DNA of 64,000 nt from an uncultured Chelatococcus sp. (GTDB lineage Bacteria; Pseudomonadota; Alphaproteobacteria; Rhizobiales; Beijerinckiaceae): NCBI GenBank assembly GCA_937863995.1, contig CALMIK010000037.1:1-64000 (forward strand), written 5' to 3'. Made by a program: the position numbers and the translations under genes. The notes beneath the pieces are model-generated. The model had not been told where the DNA came from. It saw only the letters and a list, made by a program, of their open reading frames with translations, and made no database searches. Positions 45,057-53,495 of this stretch are shown here, in pieces (positions within the stretch are counted from its first letter, which is position 1; every line of letters begins with the position of its first letter).

Positions 45057-45769
45057 CGGCCCGACTTTCCTTTTTTGGGAGCGGATATCTCGTTGGCGTC
45101 GAGAAGGCGGCCTGCGATCGAGGCCGCTTCCGTCAGGTGATCGTGAACGGCCTGTGCGGCGGTTTCCGGCTGGCGCGACAGGATCGCTTCGGCGATGCGC
45201 TGCATGCGCGCGTGGCCCGAAACATGGCGTTCCTTCGACGCCAGCGTCAGCGCCCGCAGCCGCGAAATGCGGCCATTCAGCCGCTGCACGATTTCCCAGG
45301 CGATGTGATGACCCGCCGAGGTGAAGATGACCTCATAAAAACGGGTCGTCGCGTTATAGAGAACCTGTGGGTCGGTCGAGGAAAACGCTTCTTCGAGCTT
45401 CTTCAGCGCGGCGGAAAGCGCAGCGCGCGACCTGTCGTCCAGAAAGCGGGCGCAATCGGCGGCGGCGGCGGATTCGAGCCGCAGGCGGATGTCGTAAATC
45501 TCCCGCGCGGTGTCCCGATCCAGCGTAGCCACCACCGGGCCACTGCGGGGCATGATCTCCACCAGCCGCTCGGCTTCCAGATAGCGGATCGCCTCGCGCA
45601 CGACCGAGCGCGAGACGCCAAGCTGATCGACCAGCGTACGTTCGACCAGCCGGTAACCCGAAGGGAACTGCCCTGACATGATTGCGGCGCGCATGCGCTC
45701 GACTGCGATTTCCCGCAATGTTTGAGGCACATGTTCAATGCGCAGGCCGGTGAATTGTTCGTTTTCCAT
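45053..45769 (-). CDS. GntR/FCD-family regulator of the monooxygenase operon
   Basis: 238 residues. Winged helix (VERMRAAIMSGQFPSGYRLV, LGVSRSVVREAIRYLEAERL) and FCD domain (IYDIRLRLESAAAADCARFL, AHDHLTEAAS-type end AVHDHLTEAASIAGRLLD). Divergent from the PF06684 gene, with the palindrome TTGGTATACCAA between them. FadR-type GntR proteins bind such GT-N-AC palindromes, so control of the 45.9-56.0 kb operon is likely. Confidence 0.9.
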   Translation of the reverse strand: MENEQFTGLRIEHVPQTLREIAVERMRAAIMSGQFPSGYRLVERTLVDQLGVSRSVVREAIRYLEAERLVEIMPRSGPVVATLDRDTAREIYDIRLRLESAAAADCARFLDDRSRAALSAALKKLEEAFSSTDPQVLYNATTRFYEVIFTSAGHHIAWEIVQRLNGRISRLRALTLASKERHVSGHARMQRIAEAILSRQPETAAQAVHDHLTEAASIAGRLLDANEISAPKKGKSGR

Positions 45770-45826
45770 GCGAGCACCTTACCCTGTGCGGAAAAAATGC
45801 ACAACATATGATTGACAGATGGTATG

Positions 45827-45838
45827 TTGGTATACCAA
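45827..45838. promoter_or_regulatory. Perfect palindromic GntR operator
   Basis: TTGGTATACCAA is a perfect 12-bp palindrome with the GT/AC core spacing of FadR-group GntR operators. It lies 58 bases before the regulator start and 40 before the divergent operon start. TTGACA at 45812-45817 is nearby but no good -10 lies at the right distance. Confidence 0.72.
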
Positions 45839-45877
45839 GGTAAGCGGACGGCAAGGTGAATCGTAAAGGATACGAGC

Positions 45878-46480
45878 ATGACCGCTGAAATTCGAAAAAC
45901 CCTCCTGATTGTCGAAACGATCCTGATCGAGGGAGGCCGCGCGGCGCCGCGCCCCCTGAAGCTCATCGCGGCTGCGGCCGTTGTCCGCAATCCCTGGGCG
46001 GGCCTTGGCTTCGTGGAGGATCTGAAGCCCGCGATTCATGCCGTCGCTCCCGAGCTGGGCGAGTTGCTGACGAAGATGATCCTCGATAACGCAGGCTCGG
46101 GCGAGGCGGTCGAGGGGTATGGCAAGGCCGCGGTTGTCGGGCTCAATGGCGAACTGGAGCATGCCAGTGCGCTGATCCACACCCTGCGCTTCGGCAACCA
46201 TTACAGAACAGCCGTCGCGGCGAAGTCCTATCTCGCCTTCACCAACACGCGCGGCCCCGCCAACGCTCCGATCATGATCCCGCTCATGGACAAGAACGAC
46301 GAGGGGCGCCGGTCGCATTACCTGACGATCCAGTTCGCCATTCCCGATGCTCCCGCGGCGGATGAGATCGTGGTGGCGCTCGGCGCTTCCATCGGCGGCC
46401 GCCCGCATCACCGTATCGGCGACCGCTATCAGGATCTGAAGGATCTGGGCCATGACGTCTCGAACCCTGCCGCTGTCTGA
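45878..46480 (+). CDS. PF06684 'amino acid synthesis' family protein
   Basis: 200 residues, full length for the family: KTLLIVETILIEGGRAAPRP, AAAVVRNPWAGLGFVEDL, YGKAAVVGLNGELEHASALI and GASIGGRPHHRIGDRYQDL. The family name comes from weak genetic links and the biochemical role is not established. First gene of the operon; its last 29 bases overlap the hydrolase gene. Its conserved company with flavin monooxygenase and hydrolase here points to catabolism rather than biosynthesis. Confidence 0.88.
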   Translation: MTAEIRKTLLIVETILIEGGRAAPRPLKLIAAAAVVRNPWAGLGFVEDLKPAIHAVAPELGELLTKMILDNAGSGEAVEGYGKAAVVGLNGELEHASALIHTLRFGNHYRTAVAAKSYLAFTNTRGPANAPIMIPLMDKNDEGRRSHYLTIQFAIPDAPAADEIVVALGASIGGRPHHRIGDRYQDLKDLGHDVSNPAAV

Positions 46481-47267
46481 CGGAAGTATCGTTCGGCTGA
46501 TCGAGGACGGTCCACGTGACGGCGCGAACAACGTGCCGTTGCTGCTGATCCACGGTGTGGGCATGCGCGCGGAAGCATGGGAGCCCCAGATTGCCGAGCT
46601 GTCGCGCAGCCATCATGTGATCGCCGTCGACATGCCCGGCCACGGCGGCAGTTCGCCGTTGCCGCCGGATGCGCGCCTGCCCGAATTCGTCGGCTGGGCC
46701 GCGCGCCTGGTGGAAGCGCTGGGGAAGGGGCCGGTCAATCTGGCCGGCCATTCGATGGGAGCTCTGGTTTCGGCCGGGCTCGCCATCGAGCGCCCTGATC
46801 TGGCGGCGCGCGTGGCGCTGCTGAACGCGGTTTATCGGCGCAGTCCCGAGGCGCGCGATGCGGTTATCGCCCGCGCCGCCGAAATCTCCGGCGGGGACGG
46901 ACGCATCGACGGACCGCTGTCCCGCTGGTTCGGCGACGATCAGGACGAAATCCGTGCCACGGTGGCCGACTGGCTCGCCGGCATGGATCTCCGGAGTTAC
47001 GCAACGGCTTATCGTTCTTTTGCGGAGGGAGACTCCGTCTATGCCGACCGCCTGTCGCAGATCCGCTGCCCTGCGCTGCTGCTGACCGGCGAGCACGATC
47101 TCAACTCCAGCCCGCAGATGAGCCGCGACATGGCGGCGGCCATTCCGCTGGGCGAGGCGGTGATCGTTCCGGGCCATCGCCACATGGTCAATCTGACCGC
47201 GCCCGCTATCGTCAACGACGCCCTGAAAGACTGGCTCAGCCGGAGTATAGTCCATGACTGCGTTTGA
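46452..47267 (+). CDS. Alpha/beta-fold hydrolase of the monooxygenase operon
   Basis: 271 residues. LLLIHGVGMRAEAWEPQ, nucleophile Ser in VNLAGHSMGALVSAGLA, Asp in TGEHDLNSSP and His in VPGHRHMVNLTAP form the triad. Distinct in sequence from the hydrolase at 31866. It could cleave an amide, ester or lactone formed by the monooxygenase. Overlaps both neighbours (29 and 14 bases). Confidence 0.88.
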   Translation: MTSRTLPLSDGSIVRLIEDGPRDGANNVPLLLIHGVGMRAEAWEPQIAELSRSHHVIAVDMPGHGGSSPLPPDARLPEFVGWAARLVEALGKGPVNLAGHSMGALVSAGLAIERPDLAARVALLNAVYRRSPEARDAVIARAAEISGGDGRIDGPLSRWFGDDQDEIRATVADWLAGMDLRSYATAYRSFAEGDSVYADRLSQIRCPALLLTGEHDLNSSPQMSRDMAAAIPLGEAVIVPGHRHMVNLTAPAIVNDALKDWLSRSIVHDCV

Positions 47268-48159
47268 TCCCCGCGCCCTGCGCGATGCCTTCGGTTGCTT
47301 CATGACCGGCGTCACGGTGGTGACGACTATCGGTCCCTCCGGCGAACCGGTTGGCTTTACCGCCAACTCCTTTTCCTCCGTGTCGCTCGATCCGCCGCTG
47401 CTGCTCGTCTCGATCGGTCGGAGTTCGCGCAACTTCGCGCATTTCGTCAATGCGCAGGGGTTTGCGGTCAACGTGCTGGCCGAGGGGCAGAAAGAAGCGT
47501 CCAGCACCTTCGCGCGGCCTGTCGAGGATCGCTTCGCGGCTGTCGCCTGGCAGGCGGGTCCGGCGGGCTCGCCGGTGATCGACGGGGTGTCGGCGTGGTT
47601 CGATTGCGCCCTGTGGCAATCGGTCGACGCTGGCGATCACGTCATCCTCATCGGCGAGGTGAAGGGGTTCTCCGCCTCGCAGGAGCCGGGACTGGGCTAT
47701 TACCGGGGCGCGTACGTGACCCCGGCCGCGACCGCGGCGCAGCTTCCGGCCGGTCCCGATGTCGTGATCGCGGCCATCGTTGAGGCCGAGGGGCAGGTGC
47801 TGCTTCTGGACGACGGCGCAGGTCGTCTGAGCCTGCCGGAGGCGCGCGTCGGCCGAGAAGGTGTCAGGCCGGCTCTGGAAAAGCTGCTTGCTGACGTGGC
47901 GCCGGGAGCGGCATCCGGGGAAATCTATGCAGTCTATGAGGGCGAGGCGGAGGGACGGCAGCATATCGCCTTTCGTTGCCCCGCCACCTCGACGGAGGCG
48001 TCGCGCGGCGCTTTCATCCCGCTAGAAACCGCCCGTCTGAAGGCGGTGGGCGACCCGGCCACGCGATCGATGCTGGACCGGCTTGCGACGGAAACAAGGC
48101 TTGGCAACTACGGCGTCTACTTCGGATCGCATGTCGAAGGCCAGGTTACACGAAAATAG
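47254..48159 (+). CDS. Flavin reductase with a C-terminal extension
   Basis: 301 residues. Residues 1-160 are the FMN-binding split barrel of flavin:NADH reductases (FGCFMTGVTVVTTIGPSGEP, GFTANSFSSVSLDPPLLLVS, GDHVILIGEVKGF). Residues about 170-300 are an extra domain (DVVIAAIVEAEGQVLLLDDG and following) with a Nudix-like opening but no Nudix box. It should supply reduced flavin to the luciferase-like monooxygenase encoded 17 bases downstream. The extension could be a regulatory or NAD-binding part. Confidence 0.88.
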   Translation: MTAFDPRALRDAFGCFMTGVTVVTTIGPSGEPVGFTANSFSSVSLDPPLLLVSIGRSSRNFAHFVNAQGFAVNVLAEGQKEASSTFARPVEDRFAAVAWQAGPAGSPVIDGVSAWFDCALWQSVDAGDHVILIGEVKGFSASQEPGLGYYRGAYVTPAATAAQLPAGPDVVIAAIVEAEGQVLLLDDGAGRLSLPEARVGREGVRPALEKLLADVAPGAASGEIYAVYEGEAEGRQHIAFRCPATSTEASRGAFIPLETARLKAVGDPATRSMLDRLATETRLGNYGVYFGSHVEGQVTRK

Positions 48160-48176
48160 AACAGGGAGGACATGGC

Positions 48177-49214
48177 ATGAAGTTTTCGCTCTTCATCCAT
48201 ATGGAACGCGTGTCGGCTGACCAGGATCAGAAACAGCTCTACGACGACATGCTCGAGCTTTGTCGCATTGCCGACGACGGCGGCATGCATGCGATATGGA
48301 CCGGCGAACACCACGCCATGAATTTCACCATTTCGCCGAATCCGTTCCTGAACCTGATCGACATCGCGCGCCAGACGAAGAACGTGCGCCTTGGCACGGG
48401 TACGGTGGTCGCACCGTTCTGGCACCCGATCCGGCTGGCCGGCGAGGCGGCGATGACCGATCTGATCACCGGCGGGCGGCTGGATCTGGGCATCGCGCGC
48501 GGCGCGTACAGCTTCGAATACGAGCGGATGCTGCCCGGTCTCGACGCATGGGGCGCGGGCCAGCGGATGCGCGAGCTGATCCCGGCCATCATGAAGGTGT
48601 GGGAGGGCGACTACGAGCATAACGGCGAGTTCTGGCAGTTTCCCAAAACAACCAGCGCGCCCTTGCCGGTGCAGAAGCCGCATCCGCCGATCTGGGTGGC
48701 GGCGCGCGACCCCAGCAGCCATGAATTCGCCGTGGCCAACGGCTGCAACGTGCAGGTCACGCCGCTGCATCTGGGGGACGAGGAAGTCGAAAGCCTGATG
48801 GAGCGCTTCAACGCCGCCTGCGAGAAGTATCCAGAGCAGCCGCGCCCGCAAATCATGGTCCTGCGCCATACTTACGTCGCCGACAGCGAGGAAGACGCGC
48901 AGCGCGGCGCGGAAGAGCTGAACCTGTTCTACAATTACTTCGGCGCGTGGTTCAAGAACGAGCGTCCGATCTCGATGGGCCTCATCGAGCGGCTGAAGCC
49001 CGAAGACGTGGCCGCCCATCCCTTCTATTCGCCGGAGGCGATGCGCAGGAACCAGATCGTCGGCGAGGCGCCCGAGGTCATCTCCCGCATCAAGTCCTAC
49101 GAGGCGCTGGGCTACGACGAATTCAGCCTCTGGATCGACAGCGGCATGAGCTTCGAGCGCAAGCGCGCCTCGCTGGAGCGCTTCATCCGTGACGTCATCC
49201 CGGCTTTCGGGTGA
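48177..49214 (+). CDS. Luciferase-like (LLM) flavin-dependent monooxygenase
   Basis: 345 residues with the bacterial-luciferase TIM barrel: MHAIWTGEHHAMNFTISPNP, VRLGTGTVVAPFWHPIRLAG, TGGRLDLGIARGAYSFEYER, HPPIWVAARDPSSHEFAVAN. These enzymes use reduced FMN and oxygen to hydroxylate, insert oxygen or break C-N/C-S bonds. The flavin reductase directly upstream makes a two-component system. GGGAGGA six bases upstream supports ATG 48177. The stop overlaps the aldehyde dehydrogenase start. Confidence 0.9.
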   Translation: MKFSLFIHMERVSADQDQKQLYDDMLELCRIADDGGMHAIWTGEHHAMNFTISPNPFLNLIDIARQTKNVRLGTGTVVAPFWHPIRLAGEAAMTDLITGGRLDLGIARGAYSFEYERMLPGLDAWGAGQRMRELIPAIMKVWEGDYEHNGEFWQFPKTTSAPLPVQKPHPPIWVAARDPSSHEFAVANGCNVQVTPLHLGDEEVESLMERFNAACEKYPEQPRPQIMVLRHTYVADSEEDAQRGAEELNLFYNYFGAWFKNERPISMGLIERLKPEDVAAHPFYSPEAMRRNQIVGEAPEVISRIKSYEALGYDEFSLWIDSGMSFERKRASLERFIRDVIPAFG

Positions 49215-50683
49215 TCGCCATGCAAAGGTTCCAGCACTACATCGACGGACGGTTCGAGGACGCGGCCGCGAGCTTTGAAAGTCTCGACCCGGCGGATGGC
49301 CGCCCGTGGGCCTCGATGCCCAGCGCCAGCGCCGGCGACGTGGATCGCGCGGTGCGCGCCGCCGATCGGGCGTTCCACGATCCGCGCTGGGCGGGATTGA
49401 CCGCGACCGCGCGCGGCAAGCTGCTGCTGCGGCTTGCCGAACTGGTCGAGGAGGCCGCGCCGCGTCTGGCGCGTCTGGAGACCCGCGACACCGGCAAGAT
49501 CATCCGCGAGACCTCGGCGCAGATCGCCTATGTCGCGGAATACTACCGCTATTACGCAGGGCTGGCCGACAAGATCGAAGGCGCGCACCTGCCCATCGAC
49601 AAGCCGGATATGGAAGTCTGGCTGCGGCGTGAACCGGTGGGCGTGGTGGCGGCCATCGTGCCGTGGAACAGCCAGCTTTTCCTGTCCGCCGTGAAGATCG
49701 GTCCGGCGCTGGCGGCCGGCTGCACGCTGGTCGTCAAGGCCAGCGAGGACGGTCCCGCGCCGCTGCTGGAATTCGCGCGGCTGGTCGATCGGGCCGGCTT
49801 CCCCCCGGGCGTGGTCAACATCCTGACCGGCGGCCCGGAAGCGGGCGCCGCGCTGACCGCTCATCCGCTGGTCGCCCACATCGCCTTCACCGGCGGGCCG
49901 GAAACCGCGCGCCACATCGTTCGCGGCTCGGCGGAGAATCTGGCGAAGACGTCGCTGGAGCTCGGCGGCAAATCGCCCTTCATTGTTTTCGACGATGCCG
50001 ATCTCGACTCCGCCGCGAATGCGCAGGTCGCCGGCATTTTCGCCGCCACGGGCCAGAGCTGCGTCGCGGGATCGCGGCTGCTGGTGCAGGAGAGCATCCG
50101 CGAGGATTTCCTCGCCCGCCTCAAGGCGAAGGCCGAAGCCGTCGTGATCGGCGCGCCCGGCGACATGGCGACCGAGGTCGGCCCGCTGTGTACGCGCCGC
50201 CAGCGTGAGCGGATAGAAAGCGTGATTGCGGCGTCGACAGCCGCCGGCGCGCGGCTGGTCACCGGGGGCGCCGCCCTCGATCGGGACGGGTTCTACTTCC
50301 CGCCCACCATTCTCGACTGCTCGTCCGTGCCGGACGCGCCTTCCGTCACCGAAGAGCTTTTCGGCCCGGTTCTCTCGGTCGTCAGCTTTCGGGATGAGGA
50401 GGAAGCGCTGCGGCTGGCGAACGATACGCGCTACGGCCTTGCCTCCGGCGTGTTCACGCGCAGCCTGACACGGGCGCACCGCATGATCAGGCGCATTCGC
50501 GCCGGCGTCGTCTGGGTCAACACCTATCGCGCCGTGTCGCCCATCGCCCCCTTTGGCGGGCACGGGCTGTCCGGGCACGGGCGGGAGGGGGGCCTTGCCG
50601 CGGCGCTGGACTATACGACGGTGAAGACGGTCTGGCTGCGGACGTCGGACGACCCCATTCCGGACCCCTTCGTCATGCGATGA
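49211..50683 (+). CDS. Aldehyde dehydrogenase (second of three)
   Basis: 490 residues. Asn in VAAIVPWNSQLFLSAVK, Glu in TSLELGGKSPFIVFDD and nucleophile Cys in FAATGQSCVAGSRLLVQ are intact. The GTG at 49211 overlaps the LLM stop; ATG 49220 is three codons later and equally good. It probably oxidises the aldehyde released by the LLM monooxygenase or the hydrolase. Only moderately similar to the other two aldehyde dehydrogenases here. Confidence 0.9.
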   Translation: MIAMQRFQHYIDGRFEDAAASFESLDPADGRPWASMPSASAGDVDRAVRAADRAFHDPRWAGLTATARGKLLLRLAELVEEAAPRLARLETRDTGKIIRETSAQIAYVAEYYRYYAGLADKIEGAHLPIDKPDMEVWLRREPVGVVAAIVPWNSQLFLSAVKIGPALAAGCTLVVKASEDGPAPLLEFARLVDRAGFPPGVVNILTGGPEAGAALTAHPLVAHIAFTGGPETARHIVRGSAENLAKTSLELGGKSPFIVFDDADLDSAANAQVAGIFAATGQSCVAGSRLLVQESIREDFLARLKAKAEAVVIGAPGDMATEVGPLCTRRQRERIESVIAASTAAGARLVTGGAALDRDGFYFPPTILDCSSVPDAPSVTEELFGPVLSVVSFRDEEEALRLANDTRYGLASGVFTRSLTRAHRMIRRIRAGVVWVNTYRAVSPIAPFGGHGLSGHGREGGLAAALDYTTVKTVWLRTSDDPIPDPFVMR

Positions 50684-50753
50684 ACGACTCCGGCATCCGC
50701 AGTCCGGAGCCGGTCCAAGAAAAAAACGAAAAGCGACAGTGGAGGATAAGCTG

Positions 50754-51764
50754 ATGAAGATGAAAGTACTTGCGGTCGCCGCCGCGCTCTCAATCGCCGC
50801 AGGCGCGGCGGAAGCACAACAGATCGTCTTTTCCTCATGGGGCGGGACGACACAGGACGCCCAGACGAAATACTGGGCGACGCCTTTCAGCGCCGACACC
50901 GGCGTCGCCGTGGTGCAGGATGGCCCCACCGACTACGGCAAGATCACGGCCATGGTCGAGGCAAACGCCGTTTCATGGGACGTGGCGGACGTCGAGTTCG
51001 ACTGGGCCATTCTCGCCGGCCAAAAAGGGCTGCTGGAGCCGCTGGACTTCACCGTGATCGACCGAAGTCAGATCGATCCGCGTTTCGTTTCAGATTACGC
51101 GGTGGGATCGTTCTATTTCTCCTTCGTCATGGGCTACAATCCGGCCAACTTTCCGGGCGATAAACCGGCGAAGCTGACCGATCTGTTCGACACCAAGAAG
51201 TTTCCCGGCAAGCGCACCTTCTACAAATGGTCGGCTCCGGGCGTAATCGAGGCCGCGCTTCTGGCCGACGGCGTCGCGCCCGAGAACCTCTATCCGCTGG
51301 ATCTGGACCGCGCCTTTGCCAAGCTCGATACCATCAAGAGCGATATCATCTGGTGGGAAGGCGGCGCGAAGAGCCAGCAGCTTCTGGCATCGGGAGAAGC
51401 GCCGATCGGCTTTTTCTGGAACGGACGCCTGGCGGCGCTCCAGGCCGACGGAATGAATGTCGGCATAAGCTGGGATCAGAACATCACCGCCGCCGATGCG
51501 CTGGTCGTGCCCAAGGGCACGAAGAACAAGGACGCGGCGATGCGCTTCATCGCCGCCGCGACCGGCGCCAAGCCCCAGGCGGACTTTGCGGCTGACACGG
51601 GCTATGCGCCGATCAATACCGGTTCGCCGGGGCTGATGAAGCCGGAGATCCGCGCGACCCTTCCCGATCAGCAGAATGCCGTGCAGATCAACGCCGACCT
51701 GGCTTATTGGGCCGCGCATCGCGACGAGATCGGCAACCGCTGGTACGCCTGGCAGGCGCGCTGA
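50754..51764 (+). CDS. Polyamine-type ABC transporter substrate-binding protein (third in window)
   Basis: 336 residues with a signal peptide (MKMKVLAVAAALSIAAGAAE). QQIVFSSWGGTTQDAQTKYW and DIIWWEGGAKSQQLLASGEA are PotD/PotF-like. It is clearly diverged from the two paralogues at 9.5 and 13.1 kb. GGAGG at 50741 supports ATG 50754. Followed by two permeases and the ATPase. The substrate imported is presumably that of the monooxygenase pathway, likely a cationic or amine-containing compound. Confidence 0.9.
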   Translation: MKMKVLAVAAALSIAAGAAEAQQIVFSSWGGTTQDAQTKYWATPFSADTGVAVVQDGPTDYGKITAMVEANAVSWDVADVEFDWAILAGQKGLLEPLDFTVIDRSQIDPRFVSDYAVGSFYFSFVMGYNPANFPGDKPAKLTDLFDTKKFPGKRTFYKWSAPGVIEAALLADGVAPENLYPLDLDRAFAKLDTIKSDIIWWEGGAKSQQLLASGEAPIGFFWNGRLAALQADGMNVGISWDQNITAADALVVPKGTKNKDAAMRFIAAATGAKPQADFAADTGYAPINTGSPGLMKPEIRATLPDQQNAVQINADLAYWAAHRDEIGNRWYAWQAR

Positions 51765-51840
51765 CCCGATATTCGACCAACGTCCGAGGCCGGTACGGCC
51801 CTTGGGCGACATGCCGGCGCGATCGGGAGGAAACATCGCA

Positions 51841-52695
51841 ATGAGCATCATCAGCCTGGCTTTGCCGAACCGCGGGCGCAGGGGCTCGGGCCTTGCGCTG
51901 GCCATGCCGGCGATCCTGCTTCTACTGGCGTTTTTCGTGATACCGGTCGCCATGCTTCTGCTGCGCTCGGTCACGGAGCCCCAGCCCGGCCTGCAGAACT
52001 ATGCGGCGCTGATCGGATCGCCGACCTACATCAAGGTCTTCCTGAACACGTTTCTGGTCGCCGGGATCGTCGCGCTGATCACGGTGCTGATCGCCTTTCC
52101 GGTGGCATGGGCGCTGGCGATCATGCCCCGCGGCTGGGCGGCGGTGATCTTCTCGATCATCATCCTGTCGATGTGGACCAACCTTCTGGCGCGGACCTAC
52201 GCATGGATGGTGCTGTTGCAGCAGACGGGTCTCATCAACCGGATTCTGATCGGCATCGGCATCATCGACCAGCCGCTGCAACTGACCAACAATCTCATCG
52301 GCGTGACCATCGGCATGGTCTATATCATGCTGCCCTTCATGATCCTGCCGCTTCTGGGCGTAATCCGGAAGATCGACCCGGCCATCCTGCAGGCGGCGGC
52401 GCTGTGCGGCGCGACGCGTTGGCAGGCGCTGACCAGGGTGCTGGTGCCGCTGGCGACACCCGGCATCGCCTCGGGCGGGCTGATGGTGTTCGTCATGTCG
52501 CTGGGCTATTTCGTCACCCCCTCGCTGCTGGGCGGCACGGCCAACATGATGCTGGCGGAACTGATCGCCCAGCAGGTGCAGAGCCTCGTGAACTGGGGCA
52601 TGGGGGGCGCTGCGGCCTTCATCCTCCTCGTCATCACGCTCGGCCTCTATGCCGTGCAACTGCGGTTCTTCGAGTCGAAAGAGGGGGCGCGCTGA
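51841..52695 (+). CDS. Polyamine-type ABC transporter permease (PotB-like)
   Basis: 284 residues with six membrane helices, beginning LALAMPAILLLLAFFVIPVA. The EAA loop is LQAAALCGATRWQALTRVLV. Unlike the PotB-like protein at 15373 it has no large insert. GGGAGGAAAC directly upstream supports ATG 51841. Its stop overlaps the next ATG as TGATG. Confidence 0.9.
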   Translation: MSIISLALPNRGRRGSGLALAMPAILLLLAFFVIPVAMLLLRSVTEPQPGLQNYAALIGSPTYIKVFLNTFLVAGIVALITVLIAFPVAWALAIMPRGWAAVIFSIIILSMWTNLLARTYAWMVLLQQTGLINRILIGIGIIDQPLQLTNNLIGVTIGMVYIMLPFMILPLLGVIRKIDPAILQAAALCGATRWQALTRVLVPLATPGIASGGLMVFVMSLGYFVTPSLLGGTANMMLAELIAQQVQSLVNWGMGGAAAFILLVITLGLYAVQLRFFESKEGAR

Positions 52696-53495
52696 TGCTT
52701 CTCGATTTTCACAAGCTCGGCGCATGGAAATGGGCGCTCTCGGCGATCTGCGGGCTGATGACGCTGTTCCTGCTGCTGCCGATCATGTTCATCGTGGCGC
52801 TGTCCTTCGGCAATTCGCGCTGGCTGATCTTCCCGCCGCCCGGCTGGACGCTGCGCTGGTACGAGGAGCTGTTCGCCGATCCGCGCTGGATCGGAGCGGC
52901 GCTGACCTCGGCCAAGATCGCCTTCATCGTCATGGTGCTGTCGGTGATACTTGGCCTGCTGGTGTCGCTTGCGCTGGTGCGCGGGCGGTTCAGGGGCAGG
53001 GCGCTGCTGCGCACGTTCTTCGTCACGCCCATGGTGCTGCCGGTGATCATCGTCGCGGTGGCGCTTTACGCGGCCTTCCTGCGGATGGGCCTGAACGGCA
53101 CGCTGACGGGCTTCGTCATTGCCCATCTGGTGGTGACGCTGCCATTCGCGATCATCACCATCTCCGGGGCGCTGGAAACCTTCGATCCCGCTATCGAGGA
53201 TGCCGCGATCCTGTGCGGCGCCAGCCCGTGGGAGGCAAGACTGCGCGTGACGATGCCGGGGATCAGCCACGGGCTGTTTTCGGCCGCCATCTTCTCATTC
53301 CTGATTTCCTGGGACGAGGTGGTGCTGGCGATCTTCATGGCGTCGCCGTCGCTCCAGACGCTGCCGGTCAAGGTGTGGACCACGCTCAGGCAGGACATGA
53401 CCCCGGTGATCGCCGCGGCCTCCACGCTCCTCATCGTGCTGACGGTATTCCTGATGGTCGCCGCCGCCCTGATCCGCAAAGGTAAAGCAAGATGA
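52695..53495 (+). CDS. Polyamine-type ABC transporter permease (PotC-like)
   Basis: 266 residues with six membrane helices, starting WALSAICGLMTLFLLLPIMF. The EAA loop reads IEDAAILCGASPWEARLRVT. ATG 52695 is chosen for the one-base overlap with the preceding stop and the match to PotC starts; the frame is open upstream within the first permease but not coding there. Overlaps the ATPase start by four bases. Confidence 0.9.
   Translation: MLLDFHKLGAWKWALSAICGLMTLFLLLPIMFIVALSFGNSRWLIFPPPGWTLRWYEELFADPRWIGAALTSAKIAFIVMVLSVILGLLVSLALVRGRFRGRALLRTFFVTPMVLPVIIVAVALYAAFLRMGLNGTLTGFVIAHLVVTLPFAIITISGALETFDPAIEDAAILCGASPWEARLRVTMPGISHGLFSAAIFSFLISWDEVVLAIFMASPSLQTLPVKVWTTLRQDMTPVIAAASTLLIVLTVFLMVAAALIRKGKAR

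Noticed and set aside
45812..45817. TTGACA as the -35 of the PF06684 operon
   Set aside because: No acceptable -10 lies 16-18 bases downstream, so a promoter there is not supported.
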